64,000 nucleotides of DNA, taken from the NCBI RefSeq assembly GCF_047553045.1, contig NZ_CP180208.1, positions 1,736,001 through 1,800,000 of the forward strand, given 5' to 3'. Shown in pieces: positions 59,888 to 64,000 of the stretch. The first letter of the stretch is position 1; each line of letters starts with the position of its first letter. The notes beneath the pieces are model-generated. The model saw nothing but the letters and a program-made list of their open reading frames with translations, did not search any database and had not been told where the DNA came from. The position numbers and the translations under genes were made by a program. This DNA comes from Sphingomonas_L flavalba_A (GTDB lineage: Bacteria; Pseudomonadota; Alphaproteobacteria; Sphingomonadales; Sphingomonadaceae).

Positions 59888-60373
59888 CTACCGATAGGGT
59901 GCATCGGCGGCAAGGTTCGCGGCAATCGCGCTTTCCCACTTGTCGCCGTTGGCGAGGAGCTTCGCCTTGTCATAAATCAGCTCCTCTCGGGTTTCGGTCG
60001 CATATTCGAAGTTCGGCCCCTCGACGATCGCATCGACCGGGCAGGCTTCCTGGCAGAAGCCGCAGAAAATGCACTTGGTCATGTCGATGTCGTAGCGCGT
60101 CGTCCGGCGGCTGCCGTCCTCACGCGGCTCGGCCTCGATGGTGATCGCCTGCGCCGGGCACACCGCCTCGCACAGCTTGCACGCGATGCAGCGTTCCTCG
60201 CCGTTCGGATAGCGGCGCAGCGCATGCTCCCCACGGAAACGCGGGCTGATCGGCGATTTCTCATAGGGGTAGTTGATCGTCGCCTTCGGCTTGAAGAAAT
60301 ACTTCAGCGTCAACCAATGCGCACCCAGAAACTCCCAGAGCGTGAAGGCTTTGATATGCGAAGCGAGGCTCAT
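59888..60373 (-). CDS. nuoI: NADH-quinone oxidoreductase subunit I
   Basis: A 161-residue iron-sulfur subunit with two 4Fe-4S clusters. The eight cysteines are in CIACKLCEAVCPAQAI (around residue 62) and CIFCGFCQEACPVDAI (around 101). It carries electrons to the quinone site (cluster N6). The N-terminus (WEFLGAHWLTLKYFFKPK) lies against the membrane. It overlaps nuoH by 4 bp, and the gap to nuoJ is 56 bp. Confidence 0.96.
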   Translation of the reverse strand: MSLASHIKAFTLWEFLGAHWLTLKYFFKPKATINYPYEKSPISPRFRGEHALRRYPNGEERCIACKLCEAVCPAQAITIEAEPREDGSRRTTRYDIDMTKCIFCGFCQEACPVDAIVEGPNFEYATETREELIYDKAKLLANGDKWESAIAANLAADAPYR

Positions 60374-61416
60374 TGCACGCCCCCGTAACGAGTAAGCATC
60401 AGAAATCCGGAGACGAGGAATACCCAGAGCAGCGAGATCGGCAGGAAAATCTTCCAGCCCAGCCGCATCAACTGGTCATAGCGATAGCGCGGCACCGTCG
60501 CCTTCACCCACGAGAAGATGAAGAAGAAGACGAAGATCTTGATGAAGAACCAGACGATCCCCGGCACCAGGTACAGCGGCGCCCAGTCAAGCGGCGGCAG
60601 CCATCCGCCCCAGAACAGAATGGCGTTCAGCCCGCACATCAGCAGCACGTTGGCGTATTCGCCAAGCCAGAACAGCGCGAAGCTCATCGACGAATATTCG
60701 GTCTGGTAACCGGCGACGAGTTCGCTCTCCGCTTCGGTCAGATCGAACGGCGTGCGCGCCGTTTCCGCCATCGAGCAGATCAGAAAGACCACCGCCATCG
60801 GGAACAACAGCGGGTTGAAGCCGAAGCCGTTCAGGAAACCGTACAGCCCCTGCTGCGCCAGCACGATGCCCGACAGGTTGAACGTCCCCGCCCACAGCAC
60901 GACGGAGATCAGCACGAAGCCGATCGACACCTCGTAGGAGATCATCTGCGCCGACGCGCGCAGCGCCGAATAGAACGGGTATTTGGAGTTCGACGCCCAG
61001 CCGGAAATGATGACGCCGTAAACGCCGAGCGACGACACGGCGAGGATGTACAGCAGCCCGACGTTGATGTCGGCCAGAACCCATCCGTCGGCGAAAGGTA
61101 TCACCGCCCAGGCGATCAGCGCGACGGTAAACGTAATGATCGGCGCGATCAGGAACAGGCCGCGATTGGCCGCCGACGGGATGATTGTCTCCTGCAGAAA
61201 CACCTTCAGTCCGTCGGCGAAGGATTGCAGCAACCCCCACGGCCCGACGACGTTCGGCCCGCGCCGAAGCGCCATCGCCGCCCAGATCTTGCGGTCGGCG
61301 TAGATGATCATCGCCACCGCCAGCATCAGCGGCAGCGCGATCAGCAAAATCAGGATCAGCGTGGAGACGAACCAGCCCAGCCCGAAGCCGAGCAGCTCCT
61401 GGAACCACTCGGTCAT
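60370..61416 (-). CDS. nuoH: NADH-quinone oxidoreductase subunit H
   Basis: A 348-residue membrane subunit with about eight helices that helps form the quinone chamber. Motifs: RRGPNVVGPWGLLQSFADGLK, the ISYEVSIGFVLISVVL region, and AETARTPFDLTEAESELVAGYQTEYSSM with the conserved acidic residues. The ATG at 61416 overlaps the nuoG stop by 4 bp. Longer in-frame upstream residues (to ~61701) lie inside nuoG and are not real. nuoI follows with a 4-bp overlap. Confidence 0.95.
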   Translation of the reverse strand: MTEWFQELLGFGLGWFVSTLILILLIALPLMLAVAMIIYADRKIWAAMALRRGPNVVGPWGLLQSFADGLKVFLQETIIPSAANRGLFLIAPIITFTVALIAWAVIPFADGWVLADINVGLLYILAVSSLGVYGVIISGWASNSKYPFYSALRASAQMISYEVSIGFVLISVVLWAGTFNLSGIVLAQQGLYGFLNGFGFNPLLFPMAVVFLICSMAETARTPFDLTEAESELVAGYQTEYSSMSFALFWLGEYANVLLMCGLNAILFWGGWLPPLDWAPLYLVPGIVWFFIKIFVFFFIFSWVKATVPRYRYDQLMRLGWKIFLPISLLWVFLVSGFLMLTRYGGVQ

Positions 61417-63410
61417 TCCGCGGCCTCCGCATAGCTTTCGCCGTGGATCAATTCGGCCGAACAACGCTGCATCGTCGGCGACGCGCGGCAGATCGCGTTG
61501 GTCAGGTAGAAATCTTTGATCGGATAGGCGATCTCGCCCGCCGCCTTGGCGTCCAGCTTCGGCGGCGCCCAGGGGAAGCGAACCAGTCCTCCACGCCCCA
61601 GCTCCGGCACCTCGGCCGCCATCGCGGCGCGCAACGCGTCCAGCGTGTCGAACGGCAACGGCTTGCCGAGCACCGCCGACAGAGCGCGCAGGATCGTCCA
61701 ATCCTCGCGCGCGTCGCCGGGCGCGAACACCGCGCGCTGCCCCATCTGCACCCGGCCTTCCAGATTGACCCAGGTGCCCGATTTCTCGGCATAGCTGGCA
61801 CCGGGCAGGACGACATCCGCCGCCGCCGCGCCCTTGTCGCCGTGATGGCCGATGAACACCTTGAAGCTCTTGGCGAACGCCGTGAAATCCACTTCGTCCG
61901 CGCCCATGAAAAAGGCCAGCTTCGGCTTGGCGGCGACGATGTCGGCGATGCCGCCCGGCTGGGCATAACCCAGCATCAGCGACCCCATCCGTGCCGCGCT
62001 GATATGGAGGACATTGAAACCGTTCCAGTCGTCCCGCACCAGCTTCAGCGTGTCGGCCGCCTTCAGCGCGGCGCCCAGCCCCCGGATGCCACCGGCGCCG
62101 ACGATCATCGCCGGACGCTCCGCCTTTGCAAACGCCTCGGTCACCGCCTTGGGCAGTTTGCCGAGCAGCGCCAGGTCATTGCCCAGCCATTCAACACGAT
62201 AGGTCAGGTCAGTTTCCGGCCCGATCGCAAAGACTTTCGCGCCGTTCTTGATCGCTTTTCTGATCCGCGTATTGACCAGCGGCGCTTCCCAGCGGACATT
62301 GCTGCCGACCAGCAGGATCGCATCGGCGCGCTCGATGCCAGCGATCGTCGTGTTGAAATTGACCGCCGCCAGATTGGTGCAGTCATAATCCATGCCGGTC
62401 TGCCGCCCTTCGAGCAGCGCCGATCCCAGGCCGCCGAGCAACGCCTTGGCGGCATACATCGTCTCGCAATCGACCAGATCGCCGGCGATCGCGGCAACGC
62501 TCTTGCCCGCCTTGACCGCGGCGATCGCGGCAAACGCCTCGTCCCAGCTCGCCTCGACCAGTTTGCCATCGCGGCGGACATAGGGCCGGTCGAGCCGGCG
62601 GCGGACCAGCCCGTCGACGGCGTGGCGGGTCTTGTCGGTCGCCCACTCCTCGTTCACGTCCTCGTTGATCCGGGGCAGCGCGCGCAGCACCTGCCGCCCC
62701 CGGCTGTCGAGGCGGATGTTGGTGCCGACCGCGTCCATCACGTCGATCGTCGGCGTCTTGGTCAGCTCCCACGGCCGCGCTTCGAACGCATAGGGCTTGC
62801 TGGTCAGCGCGCCGACCGGACACAGATCGACGACATTGCCGGAAAGCTCGCTGGTCACCGCCCGCTCAAGGTAGGAAGTGATCTGCATGTCCTCGCCGCG
62901 ATAGATCGCGCCGATCTCCTCGACCCCGGCGACTTCCTGCGAGAAGCGCACGCAACGCGTGCACTGGATACAGCGGGTCATCACCGTCTTGACGATCGGC
63001 CCCATGTATTTCTCGGTGACCGCGCGCTTGTTCTCCTGAAAGCGCGAATAGCCCTTGCCGTAGGCGACGGCCTGGTCCTGCAGGTCGCACTCGCCACCCT
63101 GGTCGCAGATCGGGCAATCAAGCGGGTGGTTGATGAGCAGGAACTCCATCACCCCCTCGCGCGCCTTCTTGACCATCGGCGTGTTGGTGAAAATCTCCTG
63201 ATTGTCCGCCGCCGGCAGGGCACATGACGCCTGCGGCTTCGGCGGCCCCGGCTTCACCTCGACCAGACACATCCGGCAATTGCCAGCGATCGACAGCCGC
63301 TCATGATAGCAAAAGCGCGGAATCTCCTTCCCCGCCAACTCACACGCCTGCATCACGGTGGCGCCCGCGGGCACCTCGATCTCGACGCCGTCGACTTTGA
63401 CCTTAGGCAT
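61413..63410 (-). CDS. nuoG: NADH-quinone oxidoreductase subunit G
   Basis: A 665-residue subunit of the complex I hydrophilic arm. The N-terminal ~220 residues hold the iron-sulfur sites: a 2Fe-2S set in CYHERLSIAGNCRMCLVEV, the HPLDCPICDQGGECDLQD block and RCIQCTRCVRFSQEV. The rest is the molybdopterin-oxidoreductase-like fold (residues ~220-665), without obvious cofactor binding, as expected in NuoG. It starts at ATG 63410, 6 bp after nuoF and overlapping nuoH by 4 bp. Confidence 0.95.
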   Translation of the reverse strand: MPKVKVDGVEIEVPAGATVMQACELAGKEIPRFCYHERLSIAGNCRMCLVEVKPGPPKPQASCALPAADNQEIFTNTPMVKKAREGVMEFLLINHPLDCPICDQGGECDLQDQAVAYGKGYSRFQENKRAVTEKYMGPIVKTVMTRCIQCTRCVRFSQEVAGVEEIGAIYRGEDMQITSYLERAVTSELSGNVVDLCPVGALTSKPYAFEARPWELTKTPTIDVMDAVGTNIRLDSRGRQVLRALPRINEDVNEEWATDKTRHAVDGLVRRRLDRPYVRRDGKLVEASWDEAFAAIAAVKAGKSVAAIAGDLVDCETMYAAKALLGGLGSALLEGRQTGMDYDCTNLAAVNFNTTIAGIERADAILLVGSNVRWEAPLVNTRIRKAIKNGAKVFAIGPETDLTYRVEWLGNDLALLGKLPKAVTEAFAKAERPAMIVGAGGIRGLGAALKAADTLKLVRDDWNGFNVLHISAARMGSLMLGYAQPGGIADIVAAKPKLAFFMGADEVDFTAFAKSFKVFIGHHGDKGAAAADVVLPGASYAEKSGTWVNLEGRVQMGQRAVFAPGDAREDWTILRALSAVLGKPLPFDTLDALRAAMAAEVPELGRGGLVRFPWAPPKLDAKAAGEIAYPIKDFYLTNAICRASPTMQRCSAELIHGESYAEAAE

Positions 63411-63416
63411 GCCGCT

Positions 63417-64000
63417 CTACTCCGCAGCCATCGGCATTGCGCCGTCACGTTCGTTGATCCGCCGCTCCAGCTCCGGCCGGAAATGGCGGATCAGGCCCTG
63501 GATCGGCCACGCCGCCGCGTCGCCGAGCGCGCAGATGGTGTGGCCCTCGATCTGCTTGGTCACCTCATAGAGCGTGTCGATCTCGGAAATATCGGCATTG
63601 CCTTCGCGCAGCCGCTCCATCACCCGCCACATCCAGCCGGTGCCCTCGCGGCACGGGGTGCACTGGCCGCAGCTCTCGTGGCGGTAGAAATAGCTGATCC
63701 GGCTGATCGCGCGGACAATGTCGGTCGACTTGTCCATGACGATCACCGCCGCCGTGCCAAGGCCACTGCCGAGCGCCTTCAGCCCGTCGAAATCCATCGG
63801 CGCATCCATGATCTGCGCCGCCGGCACCAGCGGCACCGATGATCCACCGGGGATAACCGCCAGCAGGTTGTCCCAGCCGCCGCGCACCCCGCCCGCGTGG
63901 CGTTCGATCAGCTCGCGGAACGGGATCGACATCGCCTCTTCGACAACGCAGGGCCGGTTCACATGGCCGGAAATCTGGAACAGCTTGGTTCCGGCGTTGT
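63417..64000 (-). CDS. nuoF: NADH-quinone oxidoreductase subunit F (5'-partial, C-terminal part)
   Basis: The C-terminal ~194 residues of the flavin/NADH subunit. The frame runs through the right edge with no start, so the gene is cut there. Visible features are GTKLFQISGHVNRP at the edge, SCGQCTPCREGTGWMW with cysteines of the N3 cluster, and TICALGDAAAWPIQGLI carrying the fourth ligand. It is the most upstream nuo gene in the window; nuoE, D, C, B and A should lie beyond the edge on the same strand. Confidence 0.95.
   Translation of the reverse strand, partial: NAGTKLFQISGHVNRPCVVEEAMSIPFRELIERHAGGVRGGWDNLLAVIPGGSSVPLVPAAQIMDAPMDFDGLKALGSGLGTAAVIVMDKSTDIVRAISRISYFYRHESCGQCTPCREGTGWMWRVMERLREGNADISEIDTLYEVTKQIEGHTICALGDAAAWPIQGLIRHFRPELERRINERDGAMPMAAE

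Noticed and set aside
61443..63227. Long plus-strand frame opposite nuoG
   Set aside because: Antisense of nuoG, whose iron-sulfur motifs are intact.

Overview
The window is GC-rich chromosomal DNA of an alphaproteobacterium, most likely a member of the Sphingomonadales. This rests on the gene families and their order: a PEPxxWA-CTERM protein, a DUF1476 (F1-ATPase inhibitor zeta) gene, DUF1467 and DUF2336 genes, a ThiS-ThiG fusion, and a complex I operon that runs straight into birA, coaX and the gene for ribonuclease J. I saw no insertion sequence, prophage, CRISPR array, rRNA or tRNA. The window looks like stable core chromosome with one accessory-looking catabolic stretch at the left end.

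Layout. (a) 1-12.8 kb: acyl-CoA catabolism. It holds a DUF35/SDR fusion cut by the left edge, a metal-dependent cyclase/hydrolase, an acyl-CoA ligase, a PEP-CTERM protein, an AraC regulator, a frameshifted gamma-glutamyltransferase, two adjacent acyl-CoA dehydrogenases, a Baeyer-Villiger-type monooxygenase and an MFS exporter. The substrate is not evident; a steroid, terpenoid or other branched ring compound is possible. (b) 12.9-19.7 kb: a prolyl oligopeptidase, an aldo/keto reductase overlapping a GMC oxidoreductase, an orphan lipoprotein solute-binding protein and a DUF4112 protein. (c) 19.7-25.9 kb, minus strand: a BlaI-type repressor with a matching operator, an M56 sensor peptidase, an MBL-fold hydrolase, DUF4230, nadA, nadC and an RNase T2. 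(d) 26.2-34.7 kb, minus strand: Grx4-BolA-DUF1476, a quinone oxidoreductase, leuC and leuD with a 39-codon ORF between them, a serine hydrolase, scoA and scoB with a lipoprotein acid phosphatase gene between them, and csbD. (e) 34.7-43.9 kb: thiSG, aroQ-accB-accC-arsC-like, a class III truncated hemoglobin behind an NsrR-like palindrome, comEC, and gltX-gltA. (f) 43.9-50.4 kb: a histidine-kinase-like protein and an Hpt-like protein that both lack the phospho-accepting histidine, with a DUF2336 gene and a nucleotidyltransferase-like membrane protein between them, and a divergent large coiled-coil membrane protein. (g) 50.4-64 kb, minus strand: nuoF (partial)-G-H-I-J-K-L-M-N, birA, coaX, rnj and DUF1467, mostly with overlapping or closely spaced genes.

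Most adjacent genes in regions c-g are tightly packed with ATGA, GTGA or TAATG overlaps, so translational coupling is the rule. I found no single large undescribed system. The best leads are the coupled small ORF inside leuCD, the phosphatase gene inside scoAB, the NsrR-like operator at the hemoglobin, the histidine-less signalling cluster, the DUF35/SDR fusion with a lost catalytic lysine, and the birA gene whose conserved N-terminus lies upstream of its first ATG.
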